Positions 22,331 through 29,554 of a stretch of DNA of 36,146 bases are shown here, piece by piece. Positions within the stretch are counted from its first letter, which is position 1, and the number at the start of each line of letters is the position of its first letter. Location: the NCBI GenBank assembly GCA_029784825.1, contig JAFMAU010000018.1, positions 299 through 36,444 on the forward strand, in the 5' to 3' direction. Position numbers and translations under genes: made by a program. Source of the DNA: Nitrososphaerota archaeon. GTDB lineage: Archaea > Thermoproteota > Nitrososphaeria > Nitrososphaerales > UBA183. The notes beneath the pieces are model-generated. The model had not been told where the DNA came from. It searched no databases and was given only the letters and a program-made list of their open reading frames with translations.

Positions 22331-22360
22331 CGCTGCTCAGGATGAGAGCGGCTATCTCGC

Positions 22361-22366
22361 TATATA
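22361..22366 (-). promoter_or_regulatory. TATA box of the VIT-SpoIIM-HAD operon
   Basis: TATATA in GC-rich flanks; RNA start expected near 22337. This fits a start at CTG 22330 and argues against the ATG at 22159. Confidence 0.5.
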
Positions 22367-22437
22367 GGGGTTAGAGCGCCGATCGCTTCGAAGCTGGACG
22401 CCCGTCTCTCAAAGGCAGGGACTTCAAAAAGGGAGCA

Positions 22438-22445
22438 TTTATTAA
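22438..22445 (+). promoter_or_regulatory. TATA box of the ACT-V4R gene
   Basis: TTTATTAA preceded by A/G-rich sequence; RNA start near 22467, about 9 nt before ATG 22476. Confidence 0.45.
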
Positions 22446-22475
22446 GAATACACATCGCGGAAAGCTACAAGACCC

Positions 22476-23324
22476 ATGCGTTATCCAAAAGACATCGAAG
22501 TCTGGGAACACCTCCCCGGACGGAAGCTGGCTGAGGTGGTGGTCAGGCTGAAGAACGAGAGGGGCTCTCTGGCCAGGTGCAGCCAGGCGATAAACGACTG
22601 CAACGTGAACATCCTCACGGGGTACTTCACTGCACCAGGCAAGTCTCCTATCGCCACCCTGAGCTTCTTCGCGGACGTCACTGAATCGAGCGGGGCGCTA
22701 AGCGGGCTCAAGAAGGCCCTCCTCGACATAGACGGGGTCGTTTCCGTCGACGCCATCGCAGCCGAGGACGGGTTCATGGTGGACAGGCAGCACTTCCCGG
22801 TCCAGTGGGCGGGGAGGCGGGCGGTGGTCATGCGCGCGGAAGCGCTCAACGAGATGCTGAACAGGCTATGGGCTGTGTTCGACACCGGCGCCGCGACTAT
22901 CATCGACCAGATGGCCGAGGCGATGGGCCGGCACTCCGCCAAGGAGATAGTGGACGACTTCGGGGCGAAGTTCGCCGTCAACCAACTTGAGGAGCTCCTC
23001 GGAACCTACTCGGCCTTGGGCTACGCCGACGTCTCGATAGAGAGATCGAAATCATCCGAGTTTCCGATAGTCGTCAACGCTAAAGGGCTGTTTGAATGCG
23101 AGACGAACGCGAAGTCTGGGCAGAGACGCCGAAGCTCTTTCTTCAGAGCCCATCTGAGAGGGTTCATGTCATCGATCTACGACCGCCCGTTCGAAGTCAG
23201 CGAGGTCCAGTGCGCGTCCGACGGCGACGACGTCTGCTCTTTCAGGGTCGCCCTTGCGGAGGCCTCTCCCGCCAGCCTAGCTGCCCGGATGTCCGGTCGG
23301 ACGGACCGGATTTCAAACCTTTAA
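22476..23324 (+). CDS. ACT domain-V4R domain fusion protein
   Basis: A 282-residue protein. Residues 15-90 look like an ACT domain (LAEVVVRLKNERGSLARCSQA, then VNILTGYFTAPGKSP, and a terminal IDGVVSVDAI), the usual fold for amino-acid or small-ligand binding. Residues 120-265 are a V4R domain (AATIIDQMAEAMGRHSA, then FFRAHLRGFMSSIYDRPFEVSEVQCASDGDDVCSFRV) with the conserved Cys pattern EVQC...DDVC near its end. V4R occurs in vinyl reductases, in regulators and in archaeal signalling proteins. The combination suggests a sensor, but no DNA-binding or catalytic module is present. Partners are unknown. Confidence 0.8.
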   Translation: MRYPKDIEVWEHLPGRKLAEVVVRLKNERGSLARCSQAINDCNVNILTGYFTAPGKSPIATLSFFADVTESSGALSGLKKALLDIDGVVSVDAIAAEDGFMVDRQHFPVQWAGRRAVVMRAEALNEMLNRLWAVFDTGAATIIDQMAEAMGRHSAKEIVDDFGAKFAVNQLEELLGTYSALGYADVSIERSKSSEFPIVVNAKGLFECETNAKSGQRRRSSFFRAHLRGFMSSIYDRPFEVSEVQCASDGDDVCSFRVALAEASPASLAARMSGRTDRISNL

Positions 23325-23326
23325 TC
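23318..23326 (+). promoter_or_regulatory. AT box upstream of the unknown gene at 23351
   Basis: CCTTTAATC lies about 28 bp before TTG 23351, overlapping the end of the ACT-V4R gene; used to choose that start. Confidence 0.3.
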
Positions 23327-23350
23327 GGTATCCGTCCCCGCCCGCCTCCG

Positions 23351-23914
23351 TTGTCCCTTAAGAACCGAAGGGGGGAGTATTCCTGGCCGGTTACGAAGAT
23401 CGACGCGGTCAGAGTGACTTCAGACAGGAAGGCCTACGCCGCCTCAGAAGTCGTGAAGGCGAACGTTTCCTTCAAAGTGGTAGGGGGTCTCCGCGAATCA
23501 TTCCATCCTGACGTCTGGACGGTCGCCTGGGAAGATTTCGACAAGCTCCTCAGGCTGACGTTCAGGGTGACGCTCAAGACCAAAGGTTCGATCGCATCGA
23601 AGCAGCTTGCCGGGACGAAGAAAGAGGTCCGGAGGGCGAGCTTCTACTGGAGCCGCGACCCCGACCTTCCCTACAGGATATGGGCCATGATTGTCCCGGA
23701 AGACGGGGGGCCTCCGAAGATACCCCGAAACGTGGAGGACGCGAAATCGAAGATGCTCGACGTCGAAAAGGAGTTCAGCTTCCCAGCTTCTGCCCTCGGC
23801 CCCGGGACCCACAGCATGCTGGCCGAGGTCCATGCGAAGTGGGGCCGCAGGAGCTACATCGAGAAAGGGGAGCTGGCCTCCAAGTCGAAGCCGCTGGAGG
23901 TCCGAATTGAGTAG
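23351..23914 (+). CDS. Hypothetical beta-rich protein
   Basis: A 187-residue soluble protein. Strand-like stretches (KIDAVRVTSDRKAY, VKANVSFKVV, LLRLTFRVTLKTKG, ASFYWSRDPDL, YRIWAMIVPEDGG) and the C-terminal SMLAEVHAKWGRRSYI suggest an immunoglobulin- or arrestin-like sandwich. I cannot name a family. TTG 23351 was selected: the longer frame overlaps the ACT-V4R gene and is arginine/proline-rich shadow, and the TTG fits the AT box. It overlaps the OsmC gene by 8 bp, so the pair is co-translated. Confidence 0.6.
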   Translation: MSLKNRRGEYSWPVTKIDAVRVTSDRKAYAASEVVKANVSFKVVGGLRESFHPDVWTVAWEDFDKLLRLTFRVTLKTKGSIASKQLAGTKKEVRRASFYWSRDPDLPYRIWAMIVPEDGGPPKIPRNVEDAKSKMLDVEKEFSFPASALGPGTHSMLAEVHAKWGRRSYIEKGELASKSKPLEVRIE

Positions 23915-24329
23915 CGAAAAGTGGCTGGCCGAAGTGAAGTGGAGCGAAGGGAACGTCTTCCTCGGCTCTGACACCGCCGGACACACGGTGGTGTACGACT
24001 CGACAGAAGGCGTCCAGGTGGGGATAGGCCCAATGAGGGCGCTCCTGACATCGCTGGGCGCGTGCACCGGGATGGACATTGTCGCGATACTCAACAAAAG
24101 AAAGCAGAAGCTAACTTCGCTCAAGATCCAGCTTTCTGGCGAAAGGCCGGAGCACGGCCTCCCCAAGCCCTGGACCTCGATTCACATCAAGTACGTCCTG
24201 TCCGGGACGAACCTGGAGACCAAGTATGTTGAGGAGGCGATCAAGGACAGCACCGAGAAGTTCTGCAGCGTGGGAGCGACGCTGCAGCCTACCGCGAAGA
24301 TAACGCACTCTTACGAGATAGTCCCCTAG
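23907..24329 (+). CDS. OsmC/Ohr family peroxiredoxin-like protein
   Basis: A 140-residue protein from TTG 23907. The two OsmC cysteines are present: LGACTGMDIVAIL (Cys53) and STEKFCSVGATLQP (Cys120), and the fold signature GIGPMRALLTSLGAC is clear. OsmC proteins reduce organic hydroperoxides using these cysteines in a dimer, with lipoyl or thiol reductants. The catalytic Arg/Glu of true Ohr cannot be confirmed here, so general OsmC is safer. It overlaps the upstream gene by 8 bp and the convergent MDR gene by a CTAG. Confidence 0.87.
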   Translation: MSSEKWLAEVKWSEGNVFLGSDTAGHTVVYDSTEGVQVGIGPMRALLTSLGACTGMDIVAILNKRKQKLTSLKIQLSGERPEHGLPKPWTSIHIKYVLSGTNLETKYVEEAIKDSTEKFCSVGATLQPTAKITHSYEIVP

Positions 24330-25354
24330 ACAGCCAGTACTATCTTTCCGAAGTGCCCGCTCGCTTCCATCTTCGACTGGGCTTCCGCTGCCTTTGCAAG
24401 CGGGTAGACCGAGTCGACCACGGTCTTCAGCCGTCCCTCCCTGAAGAGTTTCACGACTTCGAGAAGCTCGCTCATGCCGGCCATGAAGCTCCCGTAAATC
24501 GTAAGCTCCCTGTTGTAGACGTACCTCAGGTCGGTGGACACTTCGGGCCCGGTGGTCGCGCCGCAGGTGACGAGCCTTCCTCCCCTGGCGAGTGACTTCA
24601 GGCTCCCCGACCAGGTGGCTTTGCCCACGTGCTCGACGACGACGTCGACCCCGCGCTTCTCCGTCAGCCTCCTTACCTCGGCCAAGACGTCATCTTTGTA
24701 GTGGTCGATCACTTCGTCCGCACCGAGCGCCTTGGCTTTGGCCATCTTCTCCTGCCCCCCCGCCGTTGCTATGACCCTGGCGCCAAACAGCTTCGCTATC
24801 TGGATGGCCGCCGAACCGACCCCAGAGCTCGCAGCGAGGACTAGCACTGTCTCCCCCGGAGCGACCCTCGCCTTCGTCGTAAGCATATGGTGTGCCGTCT
24901 CGAACACGAGGGGGAATGACGCCGCCTCTTCGAACGTCATCTTCTCCGGCTTTCTGATCAGGTGGTCCCTCCGCACCTTGACCAATTCGGCGTATCCTCC
25001 GTCAGGTCCGTATCCGATGATAGTGTAGTCTCTGCACTGGTCGTCCTTCCCGGCGAGGCACTTGTCGCACCGCCCGCACCCGACCCCCGGATTGACTATC
25101 ACCTCGTCCCCCTTCGCGAAGTATTTCTCCTCCTTTGGGACCCACTCCACCGTCCCGGATATGTCGCTCCCGGATATGTGAGGGAGCGGGATCTCCACGT
25201 TCGGAAGCCCGTTCCTCGCCCACAGGTCCAGGTGGTTCAACGCGCACGCCTTCACCCTTACGAGCGCCTCGTCTGCGCTCGGCACCGGGTCGGGCGCTTC
25301 TTCGTGGACGAGCACTTCGGGACCTCCGTGTCTGTGGAATCTTACTGCCTTCAT
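24326..25354 (-). CDS. Zinc-type medium-chain dehydrogenase/reductase (quinone-oxidoreductase-like)
   Basis: A 342-residue MDR protein. The structural zinc loop is VGCGRCDKCLAGKDDQC (Cys93, 96, 99, 107). The nucleotide site is LAASSGVGSAAIQIAKLFGARVIATA. The usual catalytic zinc Cys (GVCHTD) is replaced by Asn-His (ALNHLD), so it probably resembles quinone or crotonyl-type reductases. It starts KAVRFHRHGGPEVLVHEE, as in this subgroup. The substrate is unknown. ATG 25354 has an A-rich element at about 25385-25392 (minus) at suitable distance. Confidence 0.87.
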   Translation of the reverse strand: MKAVRFHRHGGPEVLVHEEAPDPVPSADEALVRVKACALNHLDLWARNGLPNVEIPLPHISGSDISGTVEWVPKEEKYFAKGDEVIVNPGVGCGRCDKCLAGKDDQCRDYTIIGYGPDGGYAELVKVRRDHLIRKPEKMTFEEAASFPLVFETAHHMLTTKARVAPGETVLVLAASSGVGSAAIQIAKLFGARVIATAGGQEKMAKAKALGADEVIDHYKDDVLAEVRRLTEKRGVDVVVEHVGKATWSGSLKSLARGGRLVTCGATTGPEVSTDLRYVYNRELTIYGSFMAGMSELLEVVKLFREGRLKTVVDSVYPLAKAAEAQSKMEASGHFGKIVLAV

Positions 25355-25446
25355 CTCCCCAAGCCTCCACCTGTCTTCTTTTCTCTTTTACCTGAATACT
25401 TTCGACGAACCCTCTTTCAGCCGTTCAATCAGATGCATAATCAAGG

Positions 25447-25453
25447 TTATAAG
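25447..25453 (+). promoter_or_regulatory. TATA box of the Orc1/Cdc6 gene
   Basis: TTATAAG lies about 33 bp before ATG 25483, with RNA start near 25476. No ORB-like repeat (origin-recognition element) could be recognised in the 128-bp gap. Confidence 0.5.
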
Positions 25454-25482
25454 ACGAAACCGAAGAATCGTCCAGTCTTCTC

Positions 25483-26658
25483 ATGACATCCCCTCGCTCG
25501 GTCTTCAGGGACGAGTCGATCCTGCTACAGGAGTACCTTCCGCACCAGATTCCGCACCGTGAAGCCCAGCTGAAGAAGCTAGAGCTGTACTTCCAAAGCG
25601 TCGCCCAGAACGCATCGAAGGCGAGCCAGAGCGTGATGATCACGGGGCCCAACGGCGCCGGGAAGACCATGCTCGCCAAGAAGCTCCTCTTCGAGTCGCT
25701 GCCGAAGAAGGCGTCTCTCTATGGGAACCTCGTGAAGGCGGTGCACGTCAACTGCAGGATTGACCGGACGCTGCAGGCGATAATGGTCAAAGCGCTGAAA
25801 TCTCTGGGCCAGAACTATCCGACGCGTGGGTACAGCTTCGAGGAGCTGCTGAACGCCCTGGTCGAAGACCTCAGGAGCAACAGGACGCATCTCGTTATCG
25901 CTTTCGACGAGGTCGACAACCTCGTCATGTCCGACCCGTCTTCCCTCTACACGATAACCAGGCTCAGGGAACTGGCTCCAGGGAGCCAGGTCTTGTCCTC
26001 GCTCCTGATATCGAAGACGACCGACTACCTGAAGAAGGTGGACCTGAGCACTCTCAGTTCTCTCCAGTGGAACGAGATCCAGCTTGACAGCTATCCTTCC
26101 GAGCAGCTGGTCGACATAATCGCCTCGCGCGCCGAGGCGTTCAACGACGGCGCCCTCGACGACGACCTCATCGCTCTGGCCGCAGACATAGCAGGGACCT
26201 ATGGCGACGCACGCTACGCCCTTGACCTCATCTGGCGGGCCGGGAAGCTCGCCGACGATTCGGGGGCCCCCAGGGTCCTCCCAGAGCACATGAGGTCGGC
26301 CAAAGCCTCGCTCCCTCCGCAGCTCAGGAAGGAGGAGCTCTCCTACCTCACGACTCACCAGAAGGTGTTGCTGATGGCCGTCTCCACGCTCCTGAAGAAA
26401 GGCGACTCGACCTACGTCACCATCGGGGAGGTGGAGAAGAGCTACTCTGCCCTCTGTGAGGGCAGGGGCATCACGGCCTACCACCACACCCAGGTCTGGA
26501 GCGACGTCAACGAGCTCGCCAGGAAGGGGATCATCGAGACCCAGCTTTCAGGGAAAGGGATGAGAGGGCGGACCACCATGATCGGGCTCTCTCTTGTTTC
26601 TGCGAAGGAGCTGATGGGCGAGCTCGAGAAGGGGATGGTCGCCGACGTTAGAGCTTGA
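25483..26658 (+). CDS. Orc1/Cdc6 family AAA+ protein
   Basis: A 391-residue protein. AAA+ core: Walker A TGPNGAGKT (about 54-62), Walker B VIAFDEVDN (Asp142, Glu143), sensor-1 region SSLLISKTTDYL, and arginine-bearing sensor-2 stretch TYGDARYALDLIWRAG. The C-terminal winged helix (about 285-380) starts LTTHQKVLLMAVSTL. The start PHREAQLKKLELYF is typical of archaeal Orc1/Cdc6. These proteins bind origins and load the MCM helicase; several paralogues per genome are usual and some are regulators rather than initiators. No origin repeats are recognised beside it. The next gene starts 7 bp downstream. Confidence 0.88.
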   Translation: MTSPRSVFRDESILLQEYLPHQIPHREAQLKKLELYFQSVAQNASKASQSVMITGPNGAGKTMLAKKLLFESLPKKASLYGNLVKAVHVNCRIDRTLQAIMVKALKSLGQNYPTRGYSFEELLNALVEDLRSNRTHLVIAFDEVDNLVMSDPSSLYTITRLRELAPGSQVLSSLLISKTTDYLKKVDLSTLSSLQWNEIQLDSYPSEQLVDIIASRAEAFNDGALDDDLIALAADIAGTYGDARYALDLIWRAGKLADDSGAPRVLPEHMRSAKASLPPQLRKEELSYLTTHQKVLLMAVSTLLKKGDSTYVTIGEVEKSYSALCEGRGITAYHHTQVWSDVNELARKGIIETQLSGKGMRGRTTMIGLSLVSAKELMGELEKGMVADVRA

Positions 26659-26665
26659 AAAGCTG

Positions 26666-26938
26666 ATGTCCTCCTACGGGAGGACGAAGGTGCTGACAGT
26701 GATGCTGGAAACCGGAGAGCTCAACATATCGGAGATAATGAGGAGGTCGGGGCTCTCACACGGTGCGACAGCCAAGCACCTGGAGTTTCTTGCAAGGTAC
26801 GGGATCCTCGCAGAGAAGAGGTTCAACAGGATCCGGATATTCCGCCTTGATCAGACGAACCCCTTGACCGGCGCCCTTCTCCGATTCTACTCCGAATGGA
26901 AGCAAGCGGGCGACTCTGAACCCCCGACCTACAATTAG
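26666..26938 (+). CDS. Small winged-helix DNA-binding protein
   Basis: A 90-residue protein with one HTH (ELNISEIMRRSGLSHGATAKHLEFLARYG) and a wing (ILAEKRFNRIRIFRL); ArsR/MarR-like in fold. No metal-binding cysteines are present. It begins 7 bp after the Orc1/Cdc6 gene, so it is co-transcribed and might regulate that gene or help DNA binding (inference). Its stop shares 4 bp (TTAG) with the convergent rfcL stop. Confidence 0.72.
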   Translation: MSSYGRTKVLTVMLETGELNISEIMRRSGLSHGATAKHLEFLARYGILAEKRFNRIRIFRLDQTNPLTGALLRFYSEWKQAGDSEPPTYN

Positions 26939-28110
26939 CGTTTCTGGCCCTTCGCCGATTCCTTGGCCAGGAAAAGATCGTAGTTCTCACCGAGGTCGAG
27001 GCTCCGCAGCAGCTCCTCCCTGAACCGCCTGTCCGAACAGAGGAGGATCACGTAGGGCATGTCTCGGACGAGGAACCCCTTCTGACCGGTCCCAGTCCTT
27101 CTCGCCGCCAGCAGTGCGATATCCTTCAGCTTCCTGGAGTCGTTCCAGATCCTGAGCTGAAGCGGCCAAGGCGCGCCGTCGAGGGTGAACCTCGGCCCAC
27201 CGTCTCCGAGGGCCGTCCAGAGCTCTGACGCCAGCATCGGGTCGAGGTACCTGAGGAGGCGCCAGTCCTTCCCGCGCATCATCCTGCCCATGACTATGTC
27301 AGCCCTGGACAGGACGTCGAGAGCGTCAGCTCTCCTTTCTTCGTGCACCTTCGACTTCACAACCGCGTTGAACAGGTCCCTCAGCTTATCCCTGGGCTGC
27401 CCCGGATAGGACCTTAGCGCCTTGAGGGCGGACTTCTCGTCCGTTGCTGAGAAGAACGAGTTGATCGACTCCGACGTGGTCAGCTCCTCGTCCTTCCGCG
27501 CCGGCATGCCTGACTGGAGCGAGTTCACGGCCGCCCTGAGGTCGCCGTTGGCAGCCTCGGCCAGCTTCGCGAGCTCTTCCTGGGTTGCCGGGACTCCTTC
27601 GAGCCTGGCGACTTCCTCCAGCCTCCTTACCACTACGTCCTGCTCGGGCCGCCGGAACTCTATTTTGCTCACCGCGCTCCCCAGCTTCTTGACCTCGTCA
27701 GACTCGGGGTCGTTGGCGGCCATGACGACTGGGTTCTCGCTAATCTTGACGGCCTCCTTGATGTATTCAATTGCGCCGTAGTCAGACCTCCCCGCGAGCC
27801 CGTCGACTTCGTCCAGAAAGATCAGGGACTTCTCGCCCAGGAGGCTGGTGCTCGCGATGGCCTCGCCCATCTTCTTCGAGAGCTTCTCCTTCGTCCTCGT
27901 GTCGCTGGCGTTCAACTCCACGAGGTTCATCCCGAGCTTCTCGGCCACAAGATGGACCGTGGTAGTCTTCCCCGTCCCAGGCGGACCCAGGAGCAGCGCA
28001 GCCTTGGCGCCCGGGCTCCACTTCTTGAGCCAGAGCGAGAGCTTCGCCCTCCCCTCGTCGTTTCCCACCATCTCCTCCAGGCTCTTAGGCCTGTGCTTCT
28101 CCGTCCACAT
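26935..28110 (-). CDS. rfcL: Replication factor C large subunit
   Basis: A 391-residue AAA+ clamp-loader subunit. It begins MWTEKHRPKSLEEMVGN (the RFC box), with Walker A LLGPPGTGKTT (about 42-49), Walker B LIFLDEVDG (Asp100, Glu101), sensor-1 VVMAANDPES and the NGDLRAAVNSLQ helix of the lid. With the small subunit it loads the PCNA clamp. At 391 residues it is shorter than many archaeal RfcL proteins, and no PIP box is obvious at the C-terminus, which ends in basic residues (KGQKR). It lies 4 bp after the UbiA gene; endA-ubiA-rfcL is an operon. Confidence 0.93.
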   Translation of the reverse strand: MWTEKHRPKSLEEMVGNDEGRAKLSLWLKKWSPGAKAALLLGPPGTGKTTTVHLVAEKLGMNLVELNASDTRTKEKLSKKMGEAIASTSLLGEKSLIFLDEVDGLAGRSDYGAIEYIKEAVKISENPVVMAANDPESDEVKKLGSAVSKIEFRRPEQDVVVRRLEEVARLEGVPATQEELAKLAEAANGDLRAAVNSLQSGMPARKDEELTTSESINSFFSATDEKSALKALRSYPGQPRDKLRDLFNAVVKSKVHEERRADALDVLSRADIVMGRMMRGKDWRLLRYLDPMLASELWTALGDGGPRFTLDGAPWPLQLRIWNDSRKLKDIALLAARRTGTGQKGFLVRDMPYVILLCSDRRFREELLRSLDLGENYDLFLAKESAKGQKR

Positions 28111-28114
28111 CGGG

Positions 28115-28960
28115 CTAGACCGCGCCCCCGATGAACACCAGCAGCCCCACCGTCATACCTGCAAGGGCGATCTTCTTCACCCTGTACGCGCTCGCCGGGT
28201 CGTGGTGCGAGACTATGGCGACCGCGAGATAGACGAATACGGCGTCAGGAACGACCACCCCTGCCATGTAGATTCCATTCGCCAGCCCCGTCAGTAGCGG
28301 GACCCAGCTGGTCAACACCGCGAGGATGAAGAAGGCTGCACCTACGCGGGATGCGGCCGTCAGTCCGTGCCCCCTTGCTACGGAGTTTACCTCCCTCTTC
28401 GCGTCTCCTTCCACATCTGCCATGGCTTTCACCACCTCCCTCCCGACGCCAGAGAAGAACGCTGTAAGTGCCATCATGAGGAGCAACGACCCCCCGATCG
28501 CGCCCCCGACGACCGCCCCCCCATAGACGAAGGGGATCGCCAGCGACGATGCGACGATCAGGTTCCCCGGAAGCCCGGTCTTCTTCGCCCATCTGTTGTA
28601 CGACCATGAGAGAAGCGCATACACTCCAGCCACAGCCAAGGCGAACAGGTTGAAAGAGAGCGCCGCGGTTGCGAGCCCCAGCGCCAGAGCGGCATATGCG
28701 ATGGCGTTGGCTTCCCAGATTGTGACTCTGCCGCTTGGGATTGGCCTCTCGGGCCTGTTGACCTTGTCCACGTCAAGGTCGTACACGTCGTTCACGACCA
28801 TCGAGTATGCGCAGACGAAGAAACCCGTGAAGAACCCCAGCCCGAGTTCCGCCGCCGACATGACCAGCGGCCTCGAAACGAACGCACCCACGACCACCGC
28901 GAAGCCGATCATGACGCAGTTGACAGGCCTGATCAGGTCCAGCGCGGAGCGGGCGTTCAA
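28115..28960 (-). CDS. UbiA prenyltransferase (probable digeranylgeranylglyceryl phosphate synthase)
   Basis: A 281-residue protein with about nine membrane helices. The two Asp motifs are NDVYDLDVDKVNRPERP (Asn57, Asp58, Asp61, Asp65) and a second VKAMADVEGDAKREV, which bind Mg and the prenyl diphosphate. The sequence around them (RPERPIPSGRVT and ANAIAYAALAL) is like archaeal DGGGP synthases, which add the second geranylgeranyl chain to make the archaeol core. Menaquinone or heme-type UbiA paralogues cannot be fully excluded. The start is TTG 28960, 5 bp after endA. It would supply the substrate pathway that Tes (3216) later closes to tetraethers. Confidence 0.88.
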   Translation of the reverse strand: MNARSALDLIRPVNCVMIGFAVVVGAFVSRPLVMSAAELGLGFFTGFFVCAYSMVVNDVYDLDVDKVNRPERPIPSGRVTIWEANAIAYAALALGLATAALSFNLFALAVAGVYALLSWSYNRWAKKTGLPGNLIVASSLAIPFVYGGAVVGGAIGGSLLLMMALTAFFSGVGREVVKAMADVEGDAKREVNSVARGHGLTAASRVGAAFFILAVLTSWVPLLTGLANGIYMAGVVVPDAVFVYLAVAIVSHHDPASAYRVKKIALAGMTVGLLVFIGGAV

Positions 28961-28965
28961 CTGCT

Positions 28966-29514
28966 TCAGAACCTGGCCTTGCTCACCTTGTAGTAGATGA
29001 CCTCCCCTCTCCTTTCGATGACCGCGATTATCGCTTCCTTCCCCATCTTGGCCATCTCCTTCACGGACGTCGCAAGGTCTGCCATCCCCTTCTCTATCCC
29101 TTCGTCGAGGGCGAAGACGACGTACTTGGCAGGCTTCTTCGGATAGTCTCCTCTCTCATACACCCTCAGGTCCGTCCCGAACCCGAACCCTTCTCTGACA
29201 ATGTAGCCCCTGCTCTTCAGGTCCCTGTAAATCATGAACTTTGTCCAAGAGTCCCCCGCTCTCCGCTGGCATATCTCCGACAGCTTCTCGAAAGTCACCT
29301 TGCCTCCCTTCCCTTCGCTCAGGTCCAGCTTCCCCGCGTACAGAAGGTAAAGCGCCTCGTAGTCCCGGAGCACCAGCTCACGCCCCTCCTTTGAGCCGAA
29401 CCCTGACTCCTCGAGCTCCCCGAACCTATCTCTCTCGGTGACCTTCACCACCCCTGCGTCGAACGTTGCTCCGTATGGGGCCACGTGCTCCTCTTCATGG
29501 CTGGAATCCTGCAA
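28966..29514 (-). CDS. endA: tRNA-splicing endonuclease subunit, catalytic His absent
   Basis: A 182-residue protein from TTG 29514. The family C-terminal domain is clear: WTKFMIYRDLKSRGYIVREG, then FGTDLRVYERG and the lysine region GKEAIIAVIERRGEVIYYK. From the recalled M. jannaschii EndA residues, the catalytic Tyr matches Tyr119 and the Lys is about Lys159. The His of HSxYLV is replaced: the matching stretch is KKPAKYVV (about Pro128). It is therefore either the structural subunit of an alpha-beta enzyme or works with two residues. The start is uncertain (GTG 29484 is also possible). The AT box at about 29541-29549 is suitably placed. A tRNA gene with an intron lies about 1.2 kb away. Confidence 0.8.
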   Translation of the reverse strand: MQDSSHEEEHVAPYGATFDAGVVKVTERDRFGELEESGFGSKEGRELVLRDYEALYLLYAGKLDLSEGKGGKVTFEKLSEICQRRAGDSWTKFMIYRDLKSRGYIVREGFGFGTDLRVYERGDYPKKPAKYVVFALDEGIEKGMADLATSVKEMAKMGKEAIIAVIERRGEVIYYKVSKARF

Positions 29515-29554
29515 AGCTCTCGTGGCCGGACCTCCTCCACCATATTTGAAGGTG

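Noticed and set aside
25355..25482. Possible replication origin beside the Orc1/Cdc6 gene
   Set aside because: The gap is only 128 bp and no ORB or mini-ORB-like repeats or long AT-rich unwinding element could be found; only promoter boxes are seen.
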